Made by a program: the position numbers and the translations under genes. Shown piece by piece: positions 10,301-23,014 of a stretch of 64,000 nucleotides of DNA. The stretch is from Ornithodoros turicata. Its lineage: Eukaryota; Arthropoda; Arachnida; Ixodida; Argasidae. How positions within the stretch are numbered: the stretch's first letter is position 1; each line of letters begins with the position of its first letter. The DNA is taken from contig NC_088202.1 of the NCBI RefSeq assembly GCF_037126465.1, positions 105,059,962-105,123,961 of the forward strand. Direction: 5' to 3'. The notes below the pieces were generated by a model. The model was not told the DNA's origin and did not search any database. It saw nothing but the letters and a program-made list of their open reading frames with translations.

Positions 10301-13062
10301 ACGGCAGCTGCTACGACCCGCCTGCGAGGCGAACTGGCCGTGACATCATACACAACACAGGGGATGTTGCCGATTCGCGGACGGTCTTTTGCGAGCAAGC
10401 TGCAAAATTTACAAGCAAGCTTGCAAACTTCGCCATGAAATATGTTTTAATTTGACCTGGAGCTAAGATCGTATCTAATCGTTGACACAGAATCCTACCA
10501 GAAGTGTAATGTAGCCGTCGATTGTCGGCATGGTTACCGGAGCACGTTTTCCTCTCTGAGCCTCTTCTTCGTCAGAACATGTATCTGCCAAGGTATATCT
10601 AAACTGGTAGCGAAAACTAGCGAAAATACCAAATCAGACCCATCGGCAAGGCCACCAGCAAGAGGCGCGAGCGACCCTGGGTGTTGACAGTAGAGGTACG
10701 GTTGTAAACAGAAAAACTATACAACATGGGCTTGGCTTGTGTGTGTACTAATAGGTTATTCATAATTTCAATGTAGAAAAATCTTTCTGTTGCCCCGCTC
10801 GTGCACATACTCGAGATCATCTACCACTCGAGTACATTTCCGTATCCTGCTCCTTTGCGCATGTGTCACAGTTGGGGGTGTTTATGCTTGCGTCTTTGTA
10901 TCCGTACCGTGTGTCCGTGCATTGTAATACGGAGTTCGTACACTCTTTGGGTTAAACAGGAAGCGACGTTCACATCTCCGTGCTGTAGACGAAGATTAAT
11001 ACGTGTGAACAGATGAATACAATGCCTCCCCTGTTACTGGACCCGCGACAAAAAAGATTTCGTCATGGAGCTAGCGGCCATGATAGTGTGAGTGTTAGCA
11101 GGAACCAACTGTGCACCAACGATGTCGTGTTTTGTTGCAATGGACCTATATCGGCCACTCATTAAATAAATGCAAATGTCTAATCACTAGGTGTACGTAT
11201 AGCTCTAGGCGAGAAATCAGCCCTATGTGAGCCTTCCTAATTACTGTATGGCCATCACGATGCCTTTCTGTTTGGAGTTGTCAAAATCGTGATAACCGTA
11301 TGTACTTGGAATTGATATGATTCATTAAACCTGATATGCTTTATTTTTCTGTGTTCTCGTCTGGGACTGGGCACGGAAAAGGGGGGGGGGGTGTCGAGGT
11401 AGCTTGCCGTTGTTGGCCGCACTCAAGTGGGCACGGAAAAGGGAATGCAGAGCACGCGAAGTGGGCCAATGTAAACGTGCATGGTTAATTATGCACTACT
11501 TATTATTCATACTCGTGACGTCGTCTCTGACGTCATTTATTTACAATCATAGTAGTCCGCGCAACGGATGGATGGCGCTGACCGTCTCAATCATGGCGTC
11601 ATTCTGAAGACACTGGGGCCTATGGGAGTTGCGCTACCTGTTTAGATATACCTTGTATCTGCAATGTCGGTGGCCTTTTGGGAGTTGCTGCGTACGGAAC
11701 GATTCCTAGACGCTGTGTGCGTCGCATAATCTCTTGCTCCATCGCTGACAGCGTTTCGCCATATTTTTACTGATTTTGACGGCAGATATACGACGTCGTT
11801 GTTGTCCAAACCGAAACCATACACCCACGTGGTCCTGCGGGGTTTGTGCTCCCGGTCGTCCACGATTGGCATAGAGGTCTGGACGCTGATTACGTAAGCC
11901 CGCTTCGACGGGATGTATCCGGCGGTCACGCCCCGCTATTTTCGCGTGGCAACTGCGCTCCCGGTGCACCGAATACGGTTCAAAGTCGATGTGTGTATGA
12001 TAGTGAAGGATCATGAGAACCGTTTCCGGCAGAGTACTCGGAATTTCGCGAAAATTATTTCATGGTCCTGAAAAGAAATCCTGAAATCCTGAAAGATACT
12101 TTTGATGTCACAGTGCATTTGATACCTAAAAGGGCTAAAATTACTCATTTTTTTCCTTATAGTCTACACAAATCGAATTGTCTGATTACTGTCAACACCA
12201 CGCTCACAAAGTGCCTACGGATTCGTAGTGCTAATGGGACAGTTTGCGAGAGTCTGGAAATGCTCAAAATTGACGTCCCAAAAACACACCGAAGGACGTG
12301 AAGATCGCGTTACAGATCATCTAGGAACGACGCCTAGGAAAGATAATACTTAATACACGCGGTGAACATGGCAAGAACCAGGAGAACATGTTAATAAACG
12401 TCGGTATAACAACCCGGCTGCAATTATTCTCGCTGATTAATTAATGCTGCTTCGAGTGAGGGCATATTATAGGTGGAGACCACGGTGGCGCTTCAGCAAC
12501 CATGTTTAACCTTCGCTGAAACAGCCCACTTCACTCGAGAGAGGCCAACTATCGATCACCTTCGCTCGACCTCCGCTAGAGGGAGGAAAAGAGTGCATCG
12601 CCCACGCTGTTTTCGTGCCTATGCTATAGACGGGGGGCGTTTTGCATGCGCTAACGTGTTTGCAAAACCGTCTTTTGTTGTTTACTAGCCCTAACACAAC
12701 ACAAGATGACAACAGACGCTCGTGTTTTCAGCAGTGAATCACAGAGTATATATACTCTTAGGTTTCCGTTCCCGGAATGCAAGAAAACCAGATTTCGTTT
12801 CACTTTTTCTTACTGACTTTTCGTGTTTACTTCTGTGTTTCTTATCCTGATTCAGCTGTTCCCTTCATGGTCGTCCATCTACATAGAAGGTGTCCCACCC
12901 AACTAACATGCACCAAAATTAAAGAAAGGCGGAGCCTCCGCTCAACGCGAATGAAACCAACTGAATGCTGTCGTGTGTCCTGGTTGCCATATATTTTTTC
13001 CAGTGCACCTAATTGATTATATGAGACAATATTAATTAGTTAACACTTAAAATGTCGGTTTA
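10301..13062. other. Unassigned sequence
   Basis: I recognise no gene. A 10-base G run sits at about 11383-11392, and the 15-mer GGGCACGGAAAAGGG is repeated at about 11369 and 11427. Open frames on the two strands overlap and lack motifs. Confidence 0.35.
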
Positions 13063-13170
13063 AAAACAACAACAACAAGAGATAAATTAACTATGTTGAG
13101 TGGGGCAATTCGCAACACGAGGTGCGGCCCCAAGGCACAATGGACGGAATGAGATGTGTCCACATGATGG
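13063..13170 (-). repeat. Retroposon 3' end with (TTG)n tail
   Basis: On the minus strand the block CATTGTGCCTTGGGG is followed by GGCCGCACC, a GCGAATTGCCCCACTC-like stretch and a TTGTTGTTGTTG tail. The same order is found on the plus strand at about 46990-47125. The family is otherwise unidentified; an RTE- or L2-like LINE end or a SINE is possible. Confidence 0.55.
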
Positions 13171-13582
13171 GATGATGAACAACGCTGAAAAGGGGTCGAC
13201 AGTCAGTGGAGTCAGTGAGACAGCAGTAGGGGCGGAGAGAACACCAACAGAACGCTAGGCAAAAACATGAGTACACAAGAGCACGCGCACAGCACAGAGG
13301 TACGCAACAGGTCGGTTTAAGGGCCCAGTTGTCAATGGGAAAGTTGCGGAGTGTCTTGAAAAGCCTCCAACGGAGGTGTTTGAAACGAGGTATGCTTTAC
13401 AGGGATTTTTTCCAGATTTTTTATTAATATTATTATTATTTTGCGGCCTCTTATTTTAGGGTAGAAAAAAAAACCACACAAGCCGTAACTTCTTGGACAC
13501 ACCTGGGTGCTCTTCAGGGCACCCTACCAGTTTCCAATTGACACTTTCGTCCTTCAACCGATTTTCAAATATTAGCTAATTG

Positions 13583-14296
13583 CAGACTTGTACGTATTTG
13601 AAGTATTGTATTTAAAATATATATTTTAAATACAATTTGCGGTATTTTGGTACTCTACCCAATACTTTTTGTTTTGTGTATTTGTACTCTATTTAAAATA
13701 CATTTTATGGTATTTTCTACTCAATACTCTAATTACATATTTTCGGTCTCCCTCTCGAACTTTCTGTGTCTCGTCTTTCTATTATCTTGCTTGTTGAGTG
13801 GAAATTTCCAGAGTCCCTCGAACCTGACCCCGACGTTGGCCACTCTTGCCCCATGTGTACTAATCCTTGGCGAGTGAGGGTTCTATTATATGCCCTGACG
13901 GCGGTGACGCCGAATTCTGAACTCACCGAGCAGGGACCTGCTAGAAGTTTGCTTTGTTTTGGGTCACATATACTTGGTGGAGTTATGTAGTATCTCTTTG
14001 TCATCTTTTGGGGACTTGTATTTAGATGACTCCTATCACACAGCGGCGGCTTGCGTAGTGCACGGGGTTTAGGTGATTCATATCACATAGCGGCGACTTG
14101 CCGCATTGACCAGTGACCACTGACTTTTTACATTCAAGGGTAAATAGTATCTTAATTGTATTTCAAACACTTTTTGATGTATTTTGTATACTCCATCTTC
14201 ATTACTTTAATTCTCGTGTATTTATACTCCATCTTAATTACATTCTAACGTTAGTATCCTAAATACATTTTTGAGTATCTTGTACATGTCTGGCTG
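13583..14296. mobile_element. AT-rich hAT-like MITE
   Basis: The left end CAGACTTGTACGTATTTGAAG resembles the right end, which read on the minus strand is CAGCCAGACATGTACAAGATAC. GCTAATTG precedes it and TCTAATTG follows it (13575-13582 and 14297-14304; 7 of 8 bases agree). Both ends are rich in GTATTT / AAATAC repeats. The middle (about 13745-14140) has a different composition and a partly repeated CACAGCGGCG-GCTTGC motif (about 14026 and 14076). It has no transposase. Confidence 0.6.
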
Positions 14297-14304
14297 TCTA
14301 ATTG

Positions 14305-16240
14305 ATTGTCTGATTAATTAGCTGCTACCTTGCTTCCTGTACGTCTTGCCTGTTGAATATGGATGAAATAACGCAAATAACTTCCTTTATTTCGTCCTGC
14401 TGGGAATATACCGGTAGTCTCGACAGTGCTTCAGCGACATATAGTTTTCGGCATCTTGCTTGTATCCAATAATGACATTGGCATAAAAGGGACGGGCCCT
14501 GCATCACCACGGGAGAAGGAAGTCACGTGCCGAGGAAACGCCTACATTTCCTCGCCCTGACGTCGCGCGAACGTGTTTCTGCGCGCGAATCTCAAACCGT
14601 GCGGATTCCAATGATCTACCTATGATGCTGATAATACGTTATAGTGCCGTAGACCTCGATAGGTTGTGCACAGATTGCGCTATACGATAGGTAAGCGAGT
14701 GCTTCACGAAGCTTAGTGCAGGGCAGCACGGAAACACACGTACGTACGGAAACATTGTGTACTGTGCGAGGCAAAACGGTGTAGGAAACATGCACGCCCT
14801 GTAAAAAAGGACACAGATGTTGCGAGACTGAACAGATGAAGGTTCCGCATCCAACGCAACGTCTTGCCACATCTGGCTCAGTGGTAAGTATACATTACCC
14901 AACTTAACAACCTTCTTGTTTCTTCCTTTCTTTTTCTTTTTAGCTCAGTTTTCTTTTCTTTTTTTATTCGTCTTTCATTAAATTTTATTCCTAGTGAATT
15001 CCCCGAATTCACATATTTCACCAGTCTCATTAAATTTCTTGCATACCGGTTGCCAAGACTTATTCCTGCGTCTTACAAAAGCGATAGCGAACGTCTTGAA
15101 ACGTTTTCCAGAGTTCCATTCAATTTGACGAAAACGTGCAATACTCTTATATAAACCGGCTCAAGTAACTTAGGAGATGGCGAAGTCAATAAAGCCGACA
15201 GTCACAATAGACGGCGAAATTCTCCAGCTGCGTTGCGTTTCCGCAAAGCGAAATTCATCGTTCGCGAAACGTACAGAGCCAGTGGCCGCCAGCTTCCAGA
15301 ATAGCCAAATACAGCCTCGCTAAAGGCTCGGAATCTCGAAGAGAAGCCAAAGCAAAGACGACAGGGACTGGGGGAGGACGGGGTGAATAGAGGAACCTTC
15401 CAAGCCGAGATAAAGTGTAAAAAAGGCGGCAGTAAATTTCGCGACGGAGACGCTTTGCAGTGGAAGAGCGGTTTTGCGCCTTAGTCCATTTAGTGTGCTT
15501 TCAACGATGCCTGACAACACGAAGAAACACGAAGAGCACAAAGGGCTCTCGGAAGAGGCAAGAAATGCGACAGGATAAACGTTACAGCTAAATATTAACG
15601 AGTAAAGCGTAAAAGAAAAGATGAGCAGGGTGAATACAGCAACAAGGATGATAAACTTCGCTCATGCGGCATTTGGGGTTCTTAAATATTTATAATGTGC
15701 CGCGTACGCTGCTCATCGTCCGGAATAACGGGGAAACGCATACGGTGCCCGCGTCTTGCAAATGGGAGATAGCCTGAAAACACCTCGTAGTGTATCCCGC
15801 TAAAGGATAATCGTTGCACGATCCAAAACTAGAGGAAGGAAAATACGCTCGGAACTGCTATTTGGGCCTGTTGGTGAATGGCTGAATTCATGACTAAAGG
15901 CGCTAGAAACTTATGAACAGAACAAGACAGCACGAGGCGCTACTTAACGGTTTATTGACAGAGAAACAGCTGTACTTAAGTAGACAGGTAACTTGTCTCA
16001 TTTCCTGCCTTTCGACAAAACTGAGATAAGGTTAAGACACCGGCGGCAGAAAGGAAGGGAAATCTGGGAAGCTTTTCTAATCAGGTAATGCGGGGACCAA
16101 TGCGTGAGCACCGCTTCGGACAGCATGGGTGTTGAGTAAGAAGAACTAGCCTCCGCCCAGGTTGATAAGCAGACATCGAATGCCTCGTTTATTACTCAGC
16201 GCGAGCTCGGTTCGTCACGTCCCCCCCCCCCCCCGTCTTC
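14305..16240. other. Unassigned sequence
   Basis: No conserved domain was seen. The region 15160-15560 is denser in GC with CGA-type words on both strands, but its ORFs (about 70 codons) are unremarkable. A 14-base C run lies at about 16220-16233. Confidence 0.35.
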
Positions 16241-16263
16241 CTCCTCCTCTAATCAACCGATCT

Positions 16264-16858
16264 TCAACATCCTCCTCGCGGCGCTGGTTGCGTCTGCCTC
16301 CAAAGGGTACAGTCGCTGTAACGGGCGTCGGATCCGCTGTCTACTCGGAAGGAGGACACAAAAGGAGGACCAGGTCCTGTCGCTGCAGGTAAGCGGTGAA
16401 ACCAAAGAAAGCGCAGAAGATCCCGCTCTTCCGGCCTGATGCAGATGCCGGCGGTGAGGACTATTGAGCCGCATTTCAACTGCAACAGAAGCTGCAACAA
16501 CTTTGCCCCGAGCTTCACTCCTTCGTCCAGCACGTCGTCGAGCGAGGGACTCCCCAGCTCATGAGAAGACGCATCGAATACGACCCGAACTTTCGTGGTG
16601 ACGACTTCTCGACGTGCGACTGCGTGATGTGGAAGACAGTACCACAGTAAGAGAGAAGACAGTATACCACTTTCGAATCGTTGTTCGCTGGCACTCCCTC
16701 TGCATGGCCTTCTTTCGGGTACTCCCAACTGTACGATTCGTGCTTGGCAAGTGGCCTTGTGACTTTAGAGTGATGGGCACGACATAAAGCCCTTTGTCCT
16801 TGTTCTCAGCATCACGGAACTGCACCATCGCCGTTGGCTCGTCGATGGGCTGTTCCAC
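16264..16858 (-). pseudogene. BEL/Pao retrotransposon reverse transcriptase remnant
   Basis: Minus-strand frames give, in order, a linker with RFRDAE- and GLYVVP-like text (from about 16858), then LPHHAVARRE followed by TTKVRVVFDASS (about 16640-16590) and LDDVLDEG. The strings HHAV-R-E and VVFDAS are signatures of BEL/Pao reverse transcriptases. Continuing, RPEERDLLRFLWF and a VPFGG-like box appear, but in shifting frames. The catalytic YVDD region is gone. At least two frameshifts are needed to follow it, so the copy is dead. Confidence 0.8.
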
Positions 16859-16891
16859 AGGGTCTGAAACGCCAATTGCGTCGAGCCTCGT

Positions 16892-17368
16892 CTACATTTC
16901 TGAAGGGTCTCCAGCCGGGTGTGGGGGGTCACCGGAGAAGACGGGCACCTGCAACATCGTCGAGGGTCGTGGGACCTTCCCAGGCGCAGGATTCTCGTGA
17001 ACAGTAGGAGCGGTAGGAGCCGCGCAACTCGTAACGTATACGGTGCGATCCCCTGGCGGGCCTTGAAGCGAAACAGTGGCGGCGGCTTGCACCAGAGTGG
17101 CGTTGGAACGGGAGCGCGTGCGAAGTCGAATCCTGCTGATGCAGCTAAAAATCCTTTCGTGGTAATCCAAGGCGGTACTGACCTCCTCTTCGTAGCTTTC
17201 GTCGTGGACGAGGCCCGCAATCTTTTTATTTAAGCCCGCAAGCGTCGCGTCTTTGTCCAAAAGGTCATCGAGGGCCACCTGCAACTTTTCGGTAGACGGT
17301 ATCTCTTGCTTCAGGAGATCGGTTACAGATGACAGCCCTCCTCCCTCCCTCTCCTGTGCCACCATCAT
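16892..17368 (-). pseudogene. BEL/Pao gag-like remnant
   Basis: A 158-codon minus-strand frame has an N-terminal acidic, charged helical stretch (ALDDLLDKDATLAGLNKKI, then EEEVSTALDYHERI) and near its end LQVPVFSGDP. The last resembles the LPKLELPKFSG line where BEL/Pao gag meets its conserved gag domain. It runs directly into reverse-transcriptase linker sequence at about 16890, with no room for zinc knuckles or protease. The element therefore carries a large internal deletion that fuses gag to pre-RT. Confidence 0.7.
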
Positions 17369-17399
17369 ATCTACCCTCCCTCTTGCACCCTTCCCTCTT

Positions 17400-17950
17400 C
17401 TCCCTCCCCTGGGTGCACCGAGCCGCCACTATAGAGCAAGCTGACCGCACCTACCCCCTAAATCACCCCCACCCCACCACAGCTTTAATTTTATTTGCCG
17501 GAAAGAAGATAAGTTACATGTCTAACTTAACAACAGCTATTTCTTTGGCAATAAGCGGTTGAAAATAGCGCGTTGTGGTCATCGTGTTCGTAAGTTTTTA
17601 GCGCTTTTAATCATGAATTCGGACAAGTAATTACGAAGATGATTGCACAGAACTGTAAGCATTTCATCAAGAACGCGTGAACTGAATTATGCGAATATAC
17701 AAAGAACAGCCGGTCTGCTGAGAACGATATGATCTAATGATGCAGGAGAGAGTCTCAGCCATGCTGCTTCGCCCTTCTTCCATGCGTTACACTCACCCAC
17801 CCCCTCCAACAGTATACTTTTTCCTTCACTTTTTTTTTCTCGTAACTCGGTTTGTTTTTCCGATGGTAAGCGAGAACATTGTACATCGCTTGTCTGCGTG
17901 CTTCTTCGAATGGCGGCACTTGATCGAAAAGTGAGGAGGGGGTAACAGGC
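17400..17950. other. C/T-rich low-complexity and unassigned sequence
   Basis: A strongly pyrimidine-rich plus strand (17380-17480) with CCCTCCCT and CACCCC runs is followed by unassigned DNA. No retroelement LTR could be delimited between the two flanking pol remnants. Confidence 0.35.
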
Positions 17951-17956
17951 GTCGCC

Positions 17957-20095
17957 TTACGTCGGGTACGACGGAGGAAATCGGGTTACTTCATGAGCGG
18001 TTCTGTTGTACTCGGCAGTCACTTCCATGAGGAGTTGAGGTAACGGTCTTTGTTCTTTTTGGATTTTACATTTGAGGTGATTCAAAACAGCTTTGGGTGG
18101 TACAGTGCTGGACAAAATTTTACAGAACACGCTCTCGCGCATTCTTTCCTCAGAGTGACACGTTAGCAGCATTGTTGGCCGTGAACCCGGTTCCAATGTC
18201 AGAGAGAAATCGCAGAGGCGTACCTTCTGCAAAGACTCCTCGACGACAAGATATGTAGACGTGTGCGCTCTCACTCTTGTATGGAAATGCCCGAGCGTAT
18301 CGTGTGGCATGATCAACAAGCAAATGGATATTGTTTAGCTGAGCCACAGCCCGTGAGTCCCCAAATGGTGACCATTGCGATGACAGACGTCAAAAGGTTT
18401 CTCAGCTCGTAGCAAAGCTTCCAAGAAATCAAATTTCTTCGGCTTCGTTTTTACTTTTCTTGTTTTATTTTTCTATTTTTATTTTTTTATTTATTTATCT
18501 ACTTTATTTATTTTCCGTCGGTAAAGGCGAACAGGCCAGTAGTCTTGAGGCGATATAAGAATCAGTGTCTTTCTTATTCCACGATGTCCAATGTCTTGAT
18601 GAGCCTTTTGGAGAACTCTGTTTCTGACCCTCCGTGTTCTGAGCGGACGTTCCACGTGCATCTTACGTATTCTACGGTTCCGTACGACGGGAATAACAAT
18701 TTTGTAATGTGTAGTCACCAGGAGGAAGGTCAGGTGCTGTGTTCTGCAATTCCATAGTAGATAGTAGGTTTACAACCGGCGATCGGGATAACAATGAGTT
18801 TTAGTGATGGTACGTTGTCGTCTTCGCGTACGTAAGGAATAGCGTGGTGATTCTGCCCACTGCGCGAAGCTCTTTTTTGCGCGTGCGCAGAACCACCAAC
18901 GTCATCCCTTACGTACGCAAAGGCGATAGCGTACGGTGCACTAAAACTCTCTATTGCGTCGGCTTCGGCGTTGTCCGATCCACGTTGATGCGTGAACGCT
19001 GTGTTGTACATGGATAGCGCAAGAGACGCCCAGTTGGACACTTGGTAGTTTTTGAACTATTGTAGGCCTCGTGGACCGTGATAACCGTGAAACGACTACC
19101 GTGGAGTTAACAGTGCCCATTTATCTACAGCGTCAATGATCGCCGAGCATTCCAACTCCGTAACACTGTTTTCCTTTGTTTTTTCTTTTCGGGCCTGAGT
19201 ACTTTGCTGAAATTATACGCTAGCAGGTGTTCCATCTCCGACTTGCTTCGAAACATCCCCAATATCCGTGAGCCATGCGTCGCAGAAGAGGTTACACGGT
19301 TTCGACGGATCAAATATGTGAAGCACAGGGACTCGCATCAGCGGATTTCCGAGAGTCGTGCAAGTGGTTTCACATTCTGCTGACCATTGCCATTGTACGT
19401 CTTTCCTGAATAGTTCCGTTAGGGGAAGGCGTATGTCACTGGAATGGTTTATAGACATTTACAGCCGCCAAAGAACGCTGCAGACATTTAGCGCACTGGG
19501 GATTTGGGAAGTTTTAGACTGCGTCGACGCTTGCTTGCTGGGGTGATGTTGTGCCATTGCAAATTGTGTGACCCATGTAGTCAATTATGGTACACGAAAA
19601 CTAGCATTTTAAGCATATAATCTTTTAATTCATTCAGTGCTTCCACACGTCAAGCGTCCTGGAACAGTTCGTCGCACCAGTGCGACCTATGTTTCCATTT
19701 TTTTCTTTCTATTCCTATTCTATTCTAGCATTTTTTTTAAACTTCAGTTTCACGTTCTCTTCTTGTAGCATTGACAGCGGGGTGTGAAGGTGTCGTAAGT
19801 GCTCTTCAATTGTAGATGCATAGACTACGATGTCGTCAAAATAATTGACGACGTTGAGGAGGTGGTGGTTGGCAATGACATTGTTAATGGCTCGCTGGAA
19901 GGTCGCTGAGGGTTCCGGAGGCCAAAAGGCAAAGGCAGGAAGGCCATTCGTAGTGCCCTTTGGGGGCTACGAACGGAGTTTCATGAATGTCTTCTGGTGT
20001 AATGACTACATGCACTGCAGTAACGTGATGATCCCCGAGAGTCAACCGTCTAAACTAGGGATATGATTTAATGATGCCATGTTGCTCTGCCTCTT
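17957..20095 (-). pseudogene. Ty3-type (Gypsy) pol remnant: RT, RNase H, integrase
   Basis: Minus-strand pieces occur in the canonical Ty3 order. RT: HETPFVAPKGHYE (about 20005-19960), LPFGLRN, and the catalytic box as NYFDDIVVYAS (YFDD at 19832-19843) followed by EEHLRHL. RNase H: DPSKPCNLFCDAW (about 19320-19280), and TELEC and ARW-like lines down to about 18950. Integrase: an HQDIGHRGIRKTL zinc-binding half (about 18620-18580), then LLVDHATRYARAFP and FAEGTPLRFLSD (18330-18180), and a C-terminal EYNRTAHEVTRFPPSYP line (about 18010-17960). Frames change repeatedly and stops are frequent. The second half of the zinc-binding domain is replaced by T/A-rich filler at 18440-18520, and a MITE end interrupts the integrase at 18101-18172. 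It cannot encode a working protein. Confidence 0.85.
18101..18172. mobile_element. Half of a Tc1/mariner-like MITE inside the Ty3 integrase
   Basis: The 72 bases starting TACAGTGCTGGACAAAATTT match the left arm of the complete element at 45918-46131, including the CTCAGAGTGACACG and AGCAGC blocks. Only one arm is present. Ty3 integrase-like translation resumes on both sides. Confidence 0.7.
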
Positions 20096-20099
20096 CTTC

Positions 20100-20920
20100 C
20101 ATACGTCACAAATTTTACAGCTCCTTTGGCACTTGGTGCAAACGCTTCGAAGACAGAATACATTCTACGGAGGTCGTACAAAAAAATTCAAAAACATTAC
20201 AAGAAAATCGAAAACAATTTCGTTATAGAATGATTTAGTATGTATATATCACATATACACATCCGTTTATTTCAGCAATTTATTTATATATTTACCTCCA
20301 TGTGAGCATCAACATTACTTGCTATGCACACTATTGTTTTGTGGATACCGAAGTAGGTTACCAAAGTCTTGCGGCATAGTTTTTCCATGTTCCTCACAAA
20401 GAGGACATTATCTTGGAGGACGTAGTTCTGTCGGTTCCACTCACAAACTCCAAATCGAAAGTTCTAGAAACATGTACCATGTAGGCGTAGCTTTGTCTAC
20501 CGAGTACCATGTGCACAGCACCCCGTTCGTAGTTCATGTGAGAAATCATCCTGTACATATTGATCATCCATTGTCCGCTATTCTTCAGCGATGGTTCTGT
20601 AGCATGTACACGTTTTCAAAAGTGTTGTGAGCAGTAAAGGAAAAAAAAAAACATCCATATGACTTGCGATAAAGTATTTTACCCTGGTTCAACATCTGGG
20701 TTCAACATCTGGTTCAACAACCATATAAGATTTTTTTTTTCTTTCTGTGTTCCAATGCCTAACAGCCTGGACGCTCAGCCACAGTCTAAAAGCAAGACTT
20801 TCTTCAGGGCTCTGCTATGCGAGGTCGGCACTTGCATGATTACACAGAGCGTGACAGTACTGTCTGGTTGCTAACAGTAGGGTTCTGCTTATTAATCAAT
20901 CTATTCTCTACCAGAACTCT
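20100..20920. other. Unassigned sequence
   Basis: Nothing was recognised except a short imperfect triplication of GGTTCAACATCTG at about 20690-20720. Confidence 0.35.
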
Positions 20921-20924
20921 TAGC

Positions 20925-21065
20925 GTTCTTCGAAGCGCCCTAAAACAGTTGAAAGTACAGATGAAAGCGAACAGACTCACAAAATTAACGAATTCAAACA
21001 ACTCAGGGAAAAGAGCTGCTGACGCCAGGAATCGAACCTGGGTCTGATATTGAGCATCACAGAAG
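20925..21065 (-). repeat. tRNA-like SINE fragment
   Basis: On the minus strand CAGACCCAGGTTCGATTCC (about 21046-21028) contains a B-box and a T-arm-like stem, followed by GGCGTCAGCAGC. An A-box-bearing 5' half is not visible, so this is a SINE remnant and not a tRNA gene. Confidence 0.5.
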
Positions 21066-23014
21066 TTTTCTTTTTTGTGTGTGTTTTTTTCCTAAAAACG
21101 CTATGTCTTATTTTATGGCCAGCCCTCAAATTTCAACAAATTACTGCACTAATTAGGAGTGAAATTGTCAAGTGTACAGACACCGATGTAACGAACACTG
21201 GAGTTGGAGTTGGACGGACTAAAAATAATACGAACACTGATTTCTTGCTCACTACCTAATTCTCGCTCGAGTTGCTAGCGCATACATTGTCTCCTGTCCT
21301 GTTTCCCCGCTTCCGTTGCCTCCATGGCTCGTGTTTTGTCGACACTCGACAGCTCTCGTGACTGAAACAGCAATATCCCATGCGCTGGCAGTCTTGCCTA
21401 CCGCTTTATTCTACACGCAAAACACGCACAGCATGCGGTCAAATGGCCTCTCCCATTTTACAAAACGTAATTAACGCCATTAATTCACCGGGGCACAATG
21501 ACATCCAGAAGAGAATTGCCAAGGAATGTGCCGTTTTGTAAAGCACGTACTTGACATCGATGAACGCGCGTAAAATTTGGGCGAAAGCCTCGTAACAACA
21601 ACAGACTCGTAATGGCAGGCAACAGAATTCCGGAACACTTTTTCTCTTTGACTTCTCCCAGTAAAGCGGCAATGCTCATTTATTTGCCGAAACGATACGA
21701 GGAATTTGGAAAATTTTCACGGCATGCCGAGCTCATCAATTAATCGACTCGTTTGTGACGTTGCGGCTCAACTTCTCAAGCAGACAAGAAACTCAAAGTG
21801 AAAATAATTTGCGCATCGAAAGCAGCAAGTACAAAAGGTAGTACGACAATCGACGACACCCTTTGCTATAGAGGTAGTTATATCATTCACAGAACTAGTC
21901 GGTATACACTGGTTCCGCTGATAGTGTACTTTATTATTATAGTGGGATGTTGAATTCAAGTACAAAAAGCGACGCTATTCATAACGTACTTCATATTCGT
22001 TGAATAGTAACTCATACAACGCGTGAGTGGTTACATGACTCAGAAACCGTGGGCTACGATGAAATCTGCCCTCGACCGACTGGACAACCGCCACTTTAAC
22101 ATCGTAAAAGTGCTGGGTGCTTGGCCACCTGACAAGACGGATGCTGCCTTGTCAGCGCTTGTGTCATTTATTCAGGGCAGTGAGTTGGAATCAGGCTATT
22201 AGGACCGTGTGAGTCATTGTGCGCTACGTTAACCGATGATTTGGTCCTTGCCCGATATTTATCGTGAAACCGGCGAGTTTTTTCTTTTTCGTTTTCTTTT
22301 TTTTTCTATCCTTTTTTTTTCTTGGGGGGGGGGGGGCAGGCAGTCTTTTTATGGGAGTACCCGAATTTGTCGTGTGACGAATTCAATCTCTTCCTATTAT
22401 TCTTTTTCGCCAAAATCAACATCAGGAACCGTGTATATACAGGTGGTTATCGAAGCTACCCGTCCTCGATTTTTTATTATTATATTCTATTTATTATTTT
22501 TTCTTGAGAATAGCAAGCCGACACTCTGTCTGGCTGACCTTTCCCTCGTTACTCTTCTTTGTTATCATTAAACATATCCCCCCCCCCCGTTGTCAATTCT
22601 CCCTTCTCACATTGCCCTTCTTCAAGTGACCTTGCTCAAAAGGACTTTCTGGTTTCATCCCGTATCGGAACTACCTCCCTCAAAACGCCCTTCTCGTATG
22701 ACCTTATTGCACAGAGCCATCGCCCAATTTCAGGAGAACAGTCCCGGTGGACCTCTTTTTTTTTTTCTTCTTTTTTCCATTGTATAGAAAGTTGACATGC
22801 GTACTGCTGACTATTCCCATTTGCGTCCTTTTCCCTCGTCCTAAACATTTTTTACTTCCCCCCCATCAGATCGATTTCATGTCCACACGGCGACTTTAAA
22901 TTCCGGGGCTCCCGATTACACGGCCTCGCAAGTTCGCAGTTGGCATTTTCCTGTGCGCAACTGTGCGTTTTATAGTCGGATAACATTTATTTCCAGTAGG
23001 GTACTTTGCAACGC
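21066..23014. other. Unassigned sequence with homopolymer runs
   Basis: A 12-base G run lies at about 22325-22338, a T-rich stretch precedes it, and a C run lies near 22580. The 22430-22470 block (GTGTATATACAGG followed by TTATCGAAGCTACCCGT) is a weak inverted match to 23765-23812. No gene was recognised. Confidence 0.35.

Noticed and set aside
21018..21050. tRNA gene on the minus strand
   Set aside because: Only a T-arm/B-box-like piece is visible; the D-arm and anticodon arms are missing.
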